In this document: positions 1 through 7,110 of the stretch, in pieces
Position numbering within the stretch: the first letter of the stretch is position 1
Layout of the letters: each line of letters opens with the position of its first letter
Source of the DNA: an uncultured Prevotella sp.
GTDB taxonomy: Bacteria; Bacteroidota; Bacteroidia; Bacteroidales; Bacteroidaceae
Reading direction: 5' to 3'
DNA length: 42,455 nucleotides
Assembly: GCA_905234815.1 (NCBI GenBank)
Contig: CAJOIX010000007.1
Coordinates: forward strand, 37,113 to 79,567
The notes under the pieces: model-generated
The model's database searches: none
Seen by the model: the letters and a program-made list of their open reading frames with translations, nothing else
Told to the model about the DNA's origin: nothing
Made by a program: the position numbers and the translations under genes

Positions 1-885
1 ATGGTGGAACAGCTGCGTGCCGACATCCGACAGTTCAAGCAGGAAAACAACTGTGCCCGCGTGGTTGTGCTCTGGGCAGCATCGACAGAAATCTATGTGC
101 CTGTCGATATGGAAGTTCATGGCACCCTACAAGCACTTGAAAAAGCCATGCACGACGATGACCGCCAACGCATTGCACCCTCTATGTGTTACGCCTACGC
201 TGCGCTCTCCGAAGGTTGTCCCTTCATCATGGGAGCCCCCAACACCACCGTTGATATTCCCGCCATGTGGCAACTGGCCGAACAGACACGTATGCCCATC
301 GCCGGCAAGGACTTCAAGACAGGCCAGACACTTGTGAAATCAGGATTTGCGCCTATCATCGGCACACGCTGTTTGGGACTCTCTGGCTGGTTCTCCACCA
401 ACATCCTGGGCAATCGCGACGGACTCGTGCTCGACGAACCGGACAATTTCCGCACCAAGGAAGTGTCGAAACTCTCTACGCTCGAGACCATTCTCGAAGC
501 CGACAAGCAGCCCGATTTATATAAAGACTATTTCCATAAGGTGCGCATCAATTATTATCCACCGCGCAACGACAACAAAGAGGGCTGGGACAACATTGAT
601 ATCTTTGGCTGGATGGGCTATCCCATGCAAATCAAGATTAACTTCCTCTGTCGCGATTCCATCCTCGCAGCACCGCTCTGTCTGGACCTCTGCCTTTTGA
701 CCGACCTTGCTGCGCGTGCCGGACGCTATGGCATACAGCGCTTCCTGAGCTTCTATCTCAAGAGTCCGATGCACGATTATACGCAAGGCGAACAGCCCGT
801 CAACCACCTTTATCAGCAATACACCATGCTGAAAAATGCCATACGCGAGATGGGTGGTTATCCAGCCGACGAAGAAATAGACTAA
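1..885 (+). CDS. ino1: Inositol-3-phosphate synthase (3' part, gene cut by window edge)
   Basis: Makes 1D-myo-inositol 3-phosphate from glucose 6-phosphate by an NAD-dependent cytosolic reaction. In Bacteroidota this feeds inositol phospholipids and inositol sphingolipids (family knowledge). The visible 294 residues match the C-terminal two-thirds of the family: the stretch around ASTEIYVP, the NTTVDIPA segment and the GKDFKTGQT segment are typical, as is the conserved end IREMGGYPAD. Family members of this type are roughly 430 residues, so about 140 N-terminal residues, including most of the NAD-binding fold, lie outside the window. The ATG at base 1 is probably an internal methionine. The gene is followed by 61 bp and then mnmA, which has its own promoter. 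Confidence 0.93.
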   Translation: MVEQLRADIRQFKQENNCARVVVLWAASTEIYVPVDMEVHGTLQALEKAMHDDDRQRIAPSMCYAYAALSEGCPFIMGAPNTTVDIPAMWQLAEQTRMPIAGKDFKTGQTLVKSGFAPIIGTRCLGLSGWFSTNILGNRDGLVLDEPDNFRTKEVSKLSTLETILEADKQPDLYKDYFHKVRINYYPPRNDNKEGWDNIDIFGWMGYPMQIKINFLCRDSILAAPLCLDLCLLTDLAARAGRYGIQRFLSFYLKSPMHDYTQGEQPVNHLYQQYTMLKNAIREMGGYPADEEID

Positions 886-934
886 AAGAGGTGGGCATAG
901 TAGATTTTCAATTTCCAGTTCTCAATTTTTATCG

Positions 935-942
935 TACCTTTG
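935..942 (+). promoter_or_regulatory. Bacteroidota -7 box of mnmA (TACCTTTG)
   Basis: TACCTTTG matches the TAnnTTTG -7 consensus. It ends only four bases before the mnmA ATG at 947. Transcription would therefore start at or next to the start codon, giving a leaderless or almost leaderless message. I see no convincing TTTG at the -33 position. Confidence 0.6.
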
Positions 943-946
943 CCGC

Positions 947-2026
947 ATGATTCGGAAGGAAGAACTTCTAAACAAACGCGTCTGCGTGCTGCTTTCGGGC
1001 GGTGTGGACTCTGCTGTGGTTGTGTATCAACTCTCACAAATGGGCCTACAGCCCGATTGCTATTATATTAAAATCGGTCCTGAGGAGGCTTCGGAATGGG
1101 ACTGCTCATCGGAGGAAGATCTGGAGATGGCCACCGCTGTGGCGCGAAAATATGGATGCCAACTGAAAGTGATTGATTGCCATAGAGAGTATTGGGATCA
1201 GGTGACCCGCTATACGATGGAGAAAGTTCGTGCTGGCTTCACCCCCAATCCCGATGTGATGTGCAATCGACTCATCAAGTTTGGCGCCTTCCACGAGAAA
1301 TGCGGTCACAACTACGACCTCATTGCCACAGGCCATTATGCCCAGACCGAATGGATTGACGGAAAAAAATGGCTTACCACAAGCCCCGACCCCGTGAAAG
1401 ACCAGACCGATTTTCTGGCGCAAATCTATGATTGGCAGCTGCAGAAGGCTATCTTTCCCATTGGTCATCTTCCGAAAGAGGAAGTGCGCGCCATAGCCGA
1501 GCGCGAACATCTGGTCAATGCCAACCGCAAGGATTCACAGGGCATCTGCTTCCTCGGCAAGATTAACTACAACGACTATCTGCGCCGCTACCTTGGCGAG
1601 CAGGTGGGCAACGTGATAGAACTCGAGACTGGACGGAAAATAGGCGAGCATCGTGGCCACTGGTTCCACACCATTGGCCAGCGCAAAGGGCTTGGCTTTG
1701 GCGGCGGACCGTGGTTTGTGGTGAAGAAAGACACCGCGCAGAACATTCTCTATGTGTCCAACGGCTACGACCCGGCCACGGCTTATACAGACCGCTTCAT
1801 CATCCACGACCTGCATCTGCTCACCGCGCCAATTGACTCGCCCACCATTACCTTTAAAATTCGCCACACGCCGGAGCATTATCGTGCGCAACTTATCCCG
1901 CTCGACAACGGGCGTTACGAGGTGCAGAGCGAAGAGCGTATTCATGGTGTAGCCCCTGGACAGTTCTGCGTCATCTACGACGAGGAGCATCACCGCTGCT
2001 TCGGCTCGGCCGAGATTACGGTTTAG
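947..2026 (+). CDS. mnmA: tRNA-specific 2-thiouridylase MnmA
   Basis: Adds sulfur to U34 of the wobble base in tRNAs for Lys, Glu and Gln, using ATP and a persulfide relay in the cytosol. The 359-residue protein has the normal family length. The PP-loop SGGVDSA sits near residues 18-24. The two catalytic cysteines are present: C106 in the VMCNRL segment and C201 in DSQGICFLG. The C-terminal part carries the IGQRKGLG segment and the usual beta-barrel domain. The ATG at 947 is the only methionine before the PP-loop, so the start is fixed although it lies almost on the promoter. Bacteroidota genomes often carry more than one MnmA-like gene; which paralogue this is cannot be told from here. Confidence 0.95.
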   Translation: MIRKEELLNKRVCVLLSGGVDSAVVVYQLSQMGLQPDCYYIKIGPEEASEWDCSSEEDLEMATAVARKYGCQLKVIDCHREYWDQVTRYTMEKVRAGFTPNPDVMCNRLIKFGAFHEKCGHNYDLIATGHYAQTEWIDGKKWLTTSPDPVKDQTDFLAQIYDWQLQKAIFPIGHLPKEEVRAIAEREHLVNANRKDSQGICFLGKINYNDYLRRYLGEQVGNVIELETGRKIGEHRGHWFHTIGQRKGLGFGGGPWFVVKKDTAQNILYVSNGYDPATAYTDRFIIHDLHLLTAPIDSPTITFKIRHTPEHYRAQLIPLDNGRYEVQSEERIHGVAPGQFCVIYDEEHHRCFGSAEITV

Positions 2027-2071
2027 CAAGCAAAGAAACGCAAGAATATCAATAAAAACAAGTATCAGAAA

Positions 2072-2410
2072 ATGAAAAAAATCTTATTCCTTATGGCCAT
2101 GCTGCTCACAGTATCGGCAGGCCAGGCAAAGACACGTACCGCCGTGTTTACCACCAAACCACAGATGCACTGCCGCAAGTGCGAACAGCGCATGACCGAC
2201 ATGGTCAATCTTCTCAAAGGCGTGAAGAAAGTAGAAGCCAACTCTTTGGAACAGACCATCCAGATTACTTTCAACGATAAGGTAGTGAACGAAGAAACAC
2301 TGCTCAAGGCTTTCAAACTTTGGGGCTATGAGGCTCGTCAGCTGAAAGAGGGCGAGACCGTGACCGAGCAAGAGGCCCACGAGTGCAAAGAAGAGAAGAA
2401 AGGAGAGTAA
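2072..2410 (+). CDS. Exported HMA-domain (heavy-metal-associated) protein
   Basis: Small 112-residue protein with a Sec signal peptide (about residues 1-19, hydrophobic core LFLMAMLLTVSA, likely cleavage after GQA). One HMA-like fold follows, with the metal-type motif MHCRKC near residues 30-35. The tail is rich in Glu and Lys and ends with a further Cys (HECKEEKK). The family binds soft metals such as copper or mercury through the two cysteines. Being exported, this one probably acts in the periplasm, but its partner and metal are unknown. It starts 45 bp after mnmA and stops 5 bp before the YbjQ-family gene, so the latter two are probably co-transcribed. A role in cation binding is inference from the CxxC alone. 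Confidence 0.75.
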   Translation: MKKILFLMAMLLTVSAGQAKTRTAVFTTKPQMHCRKCEQRMTDMVNLLKGVKKVEANSLEQTIQITFNDKVVNEETLLKAFKLWGYEARQLKEGETVTEQEAHECKEEKKGE

Positions 2411-2415
2411 GGCTT

Positions 2416-2742
2416 ATGTTGCTCACCACCACTCCCAACATCGAAGGACACAAGATCCTTGAATATAAAGGCATCGTGCTGGGCGAAACCGTTATCGGTG
2501 CCAATGCGTGGAAAGACCTCAAAGCATCGCTCACCAACTTTTTCGGTGGTCGCAGCGGAGCCTACGAAGAGGCTTTTGTCAATGCCCGCAACGAGGCCGA
2601 GGCTGAGCTCATTGATACGGCCAAGAAACTCGGCGCCAATGCCGTAATCGGTATCGACTACGACTACGAAACATTGGGCGAGGGCAACGCCATGATGATG
2701 GTCAGCATCAGCGGTACCGCCGTTGTGGCCGAAGGCCTTTAA
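2416..2742 (+). CDS. YbjQ/UPF0145-family protein
   Basis: A 108-residue cytosolic protein of the YbjQ (UPF0145, 'heavy-metal-binding domain') family. Family hallmarks are the N-terminal MLLTTTPNIEG start, the GEtVIGANAWKD stretch, and the central run of small and acidic residues ending in LGANAVIGIDYDYE. It has no signal peptide or membrane segment. Family members form ring-like pentamers; their function is not established, and the metal-binding label rests on weak structural arguments. I chose the ATG at 2416, which begins the conserved MLLTTTP, rather than the upstream in-frame start at 2383 inside the previous gene. An AAGGAG run lies 12-17 bases ahead of it, too far for ordinary use. Being next to an HMA protein makes a metal link plausible but unproven. 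Confidence 0.85.
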   Translation: MLLTTTPNIEGHKILEYKGIVLGETVIGANAWKDLKASLTNFFGGRSGAYEEAFVNARNEAEAELIDTAKKLGANAVIGIDYDYETLGEGNAMMMVSISGTAVVAEGL

Positions 2743-2767
2743 ACTTGACGCGAAACGATAAAGCATA

Positions 2768-2806
2768 AAAAAATGCGCTGGGTGATTGCCCAGCGCGTTT
2801 TTTATT
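2768..2806. terminator. Bidirectional intrinsic terminator between the YbjQ gene and mdh
   Basis: GCGCTGGG (2775-2782) pairs with CCCAGCGC (2789-2796) around a 6-nt loop. It is flanked by an A-run on the left and TTTTTTATT on the right. It can end both the plus-strand operon and the convergent mdh transcript. Confidence 0.85.
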
Positions 2807-2828
2807 GTCGATTGACCGAGGCCAATGC

Positions 2829-3815
2829 TTACAGGTTCGGGTTCATGGCTGTCCACTGTGCGAGTTCGGGCACGATGCCGAGTTCGATAATCTCGTCGCG
2901 CATCTTCTGCAAGTGCTCGTAAGAAGCCTGCAGCTCTGCCATTTCTTCGGCAGTGCCTTCGGGCTTGGTGTAGTGCACGCCAGTCTTGTCGATGGTGGTA
3001 GGCATGGCCATCATTACATTCTTGAAGCCAAAGTCGTTCACGTAGCATCCGGCAGGCCACTTGAAGGGTTCGCCACCCATGGCACCCTCAATCATCTTTA
3101 CAGCCTGATATGCAGGGCTCTGGAACGATGAACGGCCGCGCAGCTTGATAATGTTGCTGCCGCCCTGTGTGGTCATGTGCTTGATTTCAGCCCAACGCTC
3201 TGCAGAGAGAGGCAGTTCGGCCAGAGGCTTGCCGTCGATCAGTGCTTTGCTGGCAAATACAGCCATCTGTTCGCCGTGGCCACCATAGGTGTAGGCGTTT
3301 GTCACTTTGCACTGCTGCACGCCAAACTCCTGAGCCAGTTGCTGCTGCAGACGGGTAGAGTCGAGCGCAGCCAGCGAAGTGAGCTGGTTGGGTTTCAGGC
3401 CAGAGTGGATCAGCGCGGTGAGCGCGGTCACGTCGGCAGGATTGAAGATTACCACCACGTGCTTCACGTCGGGGCAGTATTTCTTTATGTTTTCGCCAAA
3501 GTCGGCTGCGATCTGGCAGTTGCCTTTGAGCAGGTCTTCGCGGGTCATGCCCTCTTTGCGGGGAGCACCGCCGCTGGAGATAATGTACTTTGCACCAGTG
3601 AATGCCTCTTCAGCATTGACAGTGTAGGAGATGTTTGCCTCGGGGAAGGCGCAGTGGCACATTTCGTCGTAAACGCCGTGCACACCGGGTTCATAGATGT
3701 CGTACAAGCAGATGTTAGGAGTCAGACCGAGCATCAGCACACTCTGTACCATGTTGGAGCCAATCATGCCGCCGGCACCAACAATGAGCAGTTTCTCGTC
3801 GGTTAAGAATGCCAT
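2829..3815 (-). CDS. mdh: Malate dehydrogenase (NAD-dependent)
   Basis: Interconverts malate and oxaloacetate with NAD in the cytosol. In Prevotella-type fermenters it works in the reductive branch toward succinate and propionate (pathway knowledge). The 328 residues show the Rossmann glycine motif GAGGMIGSNM (about 13-22), a substrate-loop arginine pair in APRKEGMTR, FNPADV, LDSTRLQ, and the catalytic histidine in YGGHGEQM. Compared with E. coli Mdh the histidine motif is GGHGE rather than GEHGD, as expected for the divergent Bacteroidota and archaeal-like group. It is transcribed alone from a strong promoter at 3879-3910 with a leader of about 60 nt, and ends at the bidirectional terminator it shares with the YbjQ gene. 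Confidence 0.93.
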   Translation of the reverse strand: MAFLTDEKLLIVGAGGMIGSNMVQSVLMLGLTPNICLYDIYEPGVHGVYDEMCHCAFPEANISYTVNAEEAFTGAKYIISSGGAPRKEGMTREDLLKGNCQIAADFGENIKKYCPDVKHVVVIFNPADVTALTALIHSGLKPNQLTSLAALDSTRLQQQLAQEFGVQQCKVTNAYTYGGHGEQMAVFASKALIDGKPLAELPLSAERWAEIKHMTTQGGSNIIKLRGRSSFQSPAYQAVKMIEGAMGGEPFKWPAGCYVNDFGFKNVMMAMPTTIDKTGVHYTKPEGTAEEMAELQASYEHLQKMRDEIIELGIVPELAQWTAMNPNL

Positions 3816-3878
3816 AATGTTTAAATAATTTTAGGTTTGAATTTGATATTATTGTTTACATTGTTCTTTTCTATCGTG

Positions 3879-3910
3879 CAAAATTAAAAAAAACTTTTTC
3901 AACTCCCAAA
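3879..3910 (-). promoter_or_regulatory. mdh promoter (TTTG-N20-TAATTTTG)
   Basis: On the minus strand TTTG (3910-3907) is followed after 20 bp by TAATTTTG (3886-3879). This is a full match to the Bacteroidota -33/-7 promoter. The mdh start is about 64 bases downstream. Confidence 0.8.
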
Positions 3911-3929
3911 AAAACATGCACATTGCGTC

Positions 3930-3990
3930 AAGTCTTGCCGTCGGCGGCTGATTTTCTGGCGGCGGCCCGCAGGCGCAGCCTCCTCAAAGC
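3930..3990. repeat. GC-rich intergenic element, copy 1
   Basis: Unusually GC-rich stretch between the AT-rich mdh and rpsU promoters. TTGCCGTCGGCGGCTGAT (3935-3952) recurs, with one inserted and one changed base, on the minus strand at 23947-23965. AAGTCTTGCCG (3930-3940) also recurs near that second copy (minus strand, 23925-23935). No protein is encoded. The function is unknown. Confidence 0.4.
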
Positions 3991-4059
3991 CCGCGGCAGA
4001 TACATGGTAACTCTTGGAAGGTCAAAAACATAGGAAAACGATTTTTTTTGTGATGAAAT

Positions 4060-4090
4060 TTTCGTGGTTTGAAATAAATGCTTACTTTTG
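4060..4090 (+). promoter_or_regulatory. rpsU promoter (TTTC-N19-TACTTTTG)
   Basis: TACTTTTG (4083-4090) matches the -7 consensus, and TTTC at 4060-4063 is a near-match to the -33 element at a 19-bp spacing. The rpsU ATG is 66 bases downstream, leaving a leader of about 60 nt. Confidence 0.65.
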
Positions 4091-4156
4091 CAGCCACGTT
4101 TTAATGCCCGCGTGGGCAAATTGAAGTTTAATTTATTTAAGTAAAAAAGAAGAAAA

Positions 4157-4348
4157 ATGATTATTGTACCTGTAAAAGATGGTGAAAACATCGAAAGAGC
4201 GTTGAAGAAGTTCAAGAGAAAGTTTGACAAGACTGGTGTGACCAAGGAATTGCGTCGCCGTCAGCAGTTTGACAAGCCTTCTGTACTGAAGCGCCTGAAG
4301 ATGGAGCGTGCTATCTATGTTCAGAAGCTCCGCCAGAACGAAGAGTAA
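4157..4348 (+). CDS. rpsU: 30S ribosomal protein bS21
   Basis: Small-subunit protein bound near the 16S rRNA 3' end. The 63-residue product begins MIIVPVKDGENIE and has the basic central helix FKRKFDKTGV followed by LRRRQQFDKPS, the normal Bacteroidota form and length. In Bacteroidota ribosomes bS21, with bS6 and bS18, is reported to hide the anti-Shine-Dalgarno tail, which explains weak SD use in the phylum. Autoregulation of rpsU through an SD has been described for Flavobacterium (established knowledge, from memory). The rpsU start here has only a poor AAGAAG-like purine run. A striking anti-SD match lies instead 34 nt after the stop codon, described separately. Confidence 0.97.
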   Translation: MIIVPVKDGENIERALKKFKRKFDKTGVTKELRRRQQFDKPSVLKRLKMERAIYVQKLRQNEE

Positions 4349-4382
4349 GCATCCAAGAAGTTTAATCAGACAAGAATAGATT

Positions 4383-4393
4383 AAGGAGGTGAT
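4383..4393 (+). promoter_or_regulatory. 11-nt perfect complement of the 16S rRNA 3' tail in the rpsU 3' UTR
   Basis: AAGGAGGTGAT is exactly complementary to ATCACCTCCTT, the universal 16S rRNA 3' end. It lies 34 nt past the rpsU stop and upstream of the terminator, so it should be in the rpsU transcript. No usable start codon sits 5-10 nt downstream: the overlapping GTG reads only four codons to a stop. It is therefore not an ordinary ribosome binding site. Confidence 0.6.
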
Positions 4394-4440
4394 TACGCTT
4401 TAAAACAAGGCACACTTATCAACATAAAGAAATAAAAAAA

Positions 4441-4475
4441 GGGGACTTCCTGCATAGGGAGGTCTCCTTTATTTG
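4441..4475 (+). terminator. Intrinsic terminator of rpsU
   Basis: GGGGACTTCC (4441-4450) pairs with GGAGGTCTCC (4458-4467), ten pairs including two G-U, around a 7-nt loop. TTTATTT follows. Confidence 0.8.
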
Positions 4476-4522
4476 TGGTGTTGGTTAGAGTTGATTTGGA
4501 GGGCTTTTTTTACTTGTTTTCT

Positions 4523-4603
4523 AAAAGCTATGCTTTTGCCTTCCAATAGCTATGCTTTTACAACGCAAAAGCTATCCTTTTGGCGGGCAAAAGGATAGCT
4601 TTT
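4523..4603. repeat. Array A: four 15-bp palindromic units at 22-bp period
   Basis: Units at 4523, 4545, 4567 and 4589, each 15 bp with 7-bp spacers, all at an exact 22-bp period. They read AAAAGCTATGCTTTT, AATAGCTATGCTTTT, AAAAGCTATCCTTTT and AAAAGGATAGCTTTT. Unit 4 is the exact reverse complement of unit 3, including its G-to-C change; with flanking bases the two can form a 17-bp stem (4566-4582 with 4588-4604). The array lies between the rpsU terminator and the end of the convergent CDF gene. It is one of four such arrays in the window. Confidence 0.93.
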
Positions 4604-4630
4604 GAAATCGGTTTTCTATCTGCTTGAAAA

Positions 4631-5566
4631 TCAGCAGGTTTCGTTTTGACATTCGTGGTCGTGGCAGTGGCTGCCGGCGGTTTCAAATTCGAGCGTGGCG
4701 TGGGCAATGCCCGCAGCGTGGAGTTGCTGCTTCAGCAGGTCTTTGATTTGCTCCATGCGCTCGAGTTCGTTCACCACGACATGGGCCGTGAGGGCATTGT
4801 CGGTGGTGGAGATGGCCCAAATGTGCAGGTGGTGTACGCTGCAGACGCCGTCGGTTGCGGTCATGATCTTTTCTATGGCCTCAGGCTCTACGCCTTCGGG
4901 AGTGCCGTCGATGATGAGCCGCAGCGAGTCGGTGAGCAGGCTCCAGGTGGAACCGAGAATGACAACGGCGATGATGAGGCTCACAATGGGATCGACAATG
5001 TTCCAGCCAGTCAGATTGATGAGTATGCCCGAGAAGACCACGCCAACGCTGACGAGCGTGTCGGCCACCATGTGCAGGTAGGCGCCTTTCTGGTTGAGGT
5101 CGGCCTGGCTGCCGCGCAGCAGGAGCAGTGCGGTGAGCCCGTTGATGAGGATGCCGATGCCGGCCGTCCACGAAATGGCGGTGCCATTCACCTCTACGGG
5201 GGTATTGAACTTATGGATGCTCTCCACAACGATGCCGCCCACGGCTACGAGCAGCAGGATGGCATTGAGCAGCGAGATGAGAATGGTTGATTTCTTCAGT
5301 CCGTAGGTGTAGTGGCCGTGAGGATGCACGCGCGCCAGCTGGAAGGCGATAAGCACGAGCACGAGCGAGAACACGTCGCTCAGGTTGTGGCCCGCATCGG
5401 ACAGGAGCGACAGCGAGTCTTGCCAGAAGCCTACGCCGGCTTCAACGCCCACGAAGAGCAGGTTCAAAAGGATGCAGAAGATGTAGAGCCGGATTTGGTT
5501 CGACTGATTGCCGTATGCGAAAGTGGCTGGGGCGTGGTGGTGATGATGCTGATGGTGTGGTGCCAT
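4631..5566 (-). CDS. CDF-family divalent metal cation exporter (CzcD/ZitB type)
   Basis: Inner-membrane antiporter that expels Zn2+, or possibly Co2+, Cd2+ or Fe2+, in exchange for protons. The 311-residue protein has a His-rich N-terminus (HHQHHHHH), six predicted membrane segments between about residues 27 and 210, and the two metal-site motifs of the family: SDAGHNLSDV in TM2 and HMVADT in TM5. A cytoplasmic ferredoxin-like domain follows, ending in a Cys/His-rich tail (HCHDHECQNETC) that could sense or deliver metal. The HxxxD pattern in TM5 is typical of zinc transporters, so zinc is the best guess. The gene is convergent with rpsU and divergent from the acyltransferase gene at 5626. Confidence 0.9.
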   Translation of the reverse strand: MAPHHQHHHHHAPATFAYGNQSNQIRLYIFCILLNLLFVGVEAGVGFWQDSLSLLSDAGHNLSDVFSLVLVLIAFQLARVHPHGHYTYGLKKSTILISLLNAILLLVAVGGIVVESIHKFNTPVEVNGTAISWTAGIGILINGLTALLLLRGSQADLNQKGAYLHMVADTLVSVGVVFSGILINLTGWNIVDPIVSLIIAVVILGSTWSLLTDSLRLIIDGTPEGVEPEAIEKIMTATDGVCSVHHLHIWAISTTDNALTAHVVVNELERMEQIKDLLKQQLHAAGIAHATLEFETAGSHCHDHECQNETC

Positions 5567-5591
5567 GTTTCTTATTACATTATTATAAATG

Positions 5592-5620
5592 TTGACGTCA
5601 GAAAATTATTTGTACCTTTG
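5592..5620 (+). promoter_or_regulatory. Promoter of the acyltransferase gene (TTG-N18-TACCTTTG)
   Basis: TACCTTTG (5613-5620) is preceded by TTG at 5592-5594. The ATG at 5626 is only five bases past the -7 box, so the message is probably leaderless or nearly so, as at mnmA. Confidence 0.6.
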
Positions 5621-5625
5621 CTGCC

Positions 5626-6183
5626 ATGAAGACAGAAAAAGAGAAAATGCTGTCGGGTGAGGTCTATAGTGCCGTTGACCCTGACTTGCTTAGAGAGCTG
5701 AACGCCGTGAAGGACCGCCTGCAGGAGTATAACAACCTGCGCCCGTCTGACTTGGAAGCGCGGCGCGAGATGCTCAACCAGTTGCTGGGTCATGTGGCCG
5801 ACGGGCGTGCGTTTATCAATCAGCCCTTCTATTGCGACTATGGCAAGCATATCCGCGTGGGCTGCCGATTCTTTGCCAATTTTAATTTCACGGTGCTCGA
5901 CGAGGCGCTCGTGACCATTGGCGACGACTGTTTCGTTGGTCCCAACGTGAGCATTTATACTGCTTGCCACTCAACCAATCCCGCTGAGCGAAACACGCGC
6001 CAGGAGTGGGCTGAGCCTGTGAGCATCGGGCGGAATGTGTGGATTGGCGGGTCGGTCACGATTTTGCCCGGGGTGACCATTGGTGACAATGTGACGATTG
6101 GTGCCGGCTCGGTGGTGGTGAACGATATTCCGTCGAACACGGTGGCCGTTGGCAATCCCTGTCGCGTGGTGAAACAGCTTTAG
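5626..6183 (+). CDS. Maltose/galactoside O-acetyltransferase family (left-handed beta-helix)
   Basis: Predicted cytosolic acetyl-CoA-dependent sugar O-acetyltransferase of the Maa/LacA/NodL group. The 185 residues are normal for the family. An N-terminal helical cap (EKMLSGEVYSAVDPDL) is followed by hexapeptide-repeat coils, with the conserved YCDYGKHIRVG, the catalytic-histidine segment TACHS, and the C-terminal coils IGRNVWIGGSVTILPGVTIG and VVNDIPSNTVAVGNPCRVV. The acceptor sugar cannot be read from the sequence. The stop codon overlaps the stop of the convergent phosphatase gene by 4 bp, so there is no room for a terminator between them. Confidence 0.9.
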   Translation: MKTEKEKMLSGEVYSAVDPDLLRELNAVKDRLQEYNNLRPSDLEARREMLNQLLGHVADGRAFINQPFYCDYGKHIRVGCRFFANFNFTVLDEALVTIGDDCFVGPNVSIYTACHSTNPAERNTRQEWAEPVSIGRNVWIGGSVTILPGVTIGDNVTIGAGSVVVNDIPSNTVAVGNPCRVVKQL

Positions 6184-7052
6184 CGCTTCAGCGTCAGCGT
6201 CACCTTGCCTACGTAGATGGCGTGCTTGCCGTTCTGATCTACAGGCACGGGCCGTCCGTCGATGTTATTGACGTATTGCAGTTGTTCCATATAGGTGTGG
6301 CTGTGGCCGCCGAGCACGAGGTCGATGCCGCGCGTGGCACGGATGATGTCGCCGTCGCTCGTTGTGTCAGTGTTCCAGCCCATGTGCGATATCAGAATCA
6401 CAATGTCGCATTTCTTTTTGCCCTTCAGCAGTGCCACCATTTCCTGAGCTTTTGCTATCGGGTCGAGGTATTTCACACCTGGGCAGTTCTTGGCTGAAAC
6501 AAGACCTTCGAGGGCAGGATCTAAGGCGAATACGCCAATCTTCACGCCCTTGCGCTTGATGATGATATAGGGTTTCACCAATCCTTCGCACACGGTACCT
6601 GTGAAGTCATAGTTGGAGCAGAGTATGGGGAAGTTGGCCATACGGAAGATGCGGGCCATGTTGTCGAGTCCGAAGTCGAACTCATGGTTGCCAATGGTGG
6701 AGGCGGCAATGCCCATTTGGTTCATCAGGCCAATCTCCACATCGCCCTTATATAAATTATAATAAGGTGATCCTTGCGAGAAGTCGCCGCTGTCGAAGTA
6801 GAGCAGGTCGGGATCTTTCTGTCGCTCTTCTTTGAGCATGGCTATGCGGCGCAAGAATCCGCCACGGCCGGCCAGCATCGTATCGGCCAGGTTCACGTTG
6901 AGCGGCATGACGGTGCTGTGGGTGTCGTTGGTATGGAGAATGGTCAGTTGCTTCTGAGCAGATGCTGAGAGGCCCGAAGCGAGCAGGACGATACCTACCA
7001 CCAGCCCCTTCCAGCGGAAGGAGGCGTTAAGGAGACGTGTTATGTTTGTCAT
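6180..7052 (-). CDS. UshA-type 5'-nucleotidase, metallophosphatase half
   Basis: Periplasmic two-metal phosphatase domain of the UshA/5'-nucleotidase family. Signal peptide at about residues 14-33 (GLVVGIVLLASGLSASA, cleavage before QKQ). Metal and catalytic motifs in order: HTNDTHS, DSGDFSQGSP, GNHEFDFG, SHMGWN and GGHSH. The protein ends soon after the metallophosphatase fold (about 290 residues against about 550 for UshA) and has no substrate-binding C-terminal domain; that is encoded by the next gene upstream in the same operon (7111-7878). The ATG at 7052 is chosen over an in-frame TTG at 7061. The substrate could be nucleotides, UDP-sugars or another phosphoester. The 3' end overlaps the convergent acyltransferase stop by 4 bp. 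Confidence 0.88.
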   Translation of the reverse strand: MTNITRLLNASFRWKGLVVGIVLLASGLSASAQKQLTILHTNDTHSTVMPLNVNLADTMLAGRGGFLRRIAMLKEERQKDPDLLYFDSGDFSQGSPYYNLYKGDVEIGLMNQMGIAASTIGNHEFDFGLDNMARIFRMANFPILCSNYDFTGTVCEGLVKPYIIIKRKGVKIGVFALDPALEGLVSAKNCPGVKYLDPIAKAQEMVALLKGKKKCDIVILISHMGWNTDTTSDGDIIRATRGIDLVLGGHSHTYMEQLQYVNNIDGRPVPVDQNGKHAIYVGKVTLTLKR

Positions 7053-7110
7053 ACTATTCAATTGGTCAATTGTAGTTTTCGGTTTTAGATTCTGTAGGTG
7101 GTGAGCGCTT

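Noticed and set aside
4383..4404. Shine-Dalgarno site of a small gene after rpsU
   Set aside because: The only candidate start (GTG overlapping the site) gives four codons before a stop, and no ATG/TTG lies at a workable distance.
4523..4603. CRISPR array
   Set aside because: Units are 15 bp and palindromic, spacers are 7 bp, orientation varies, spacers are partly conserved between loci, and no cas gene is near.
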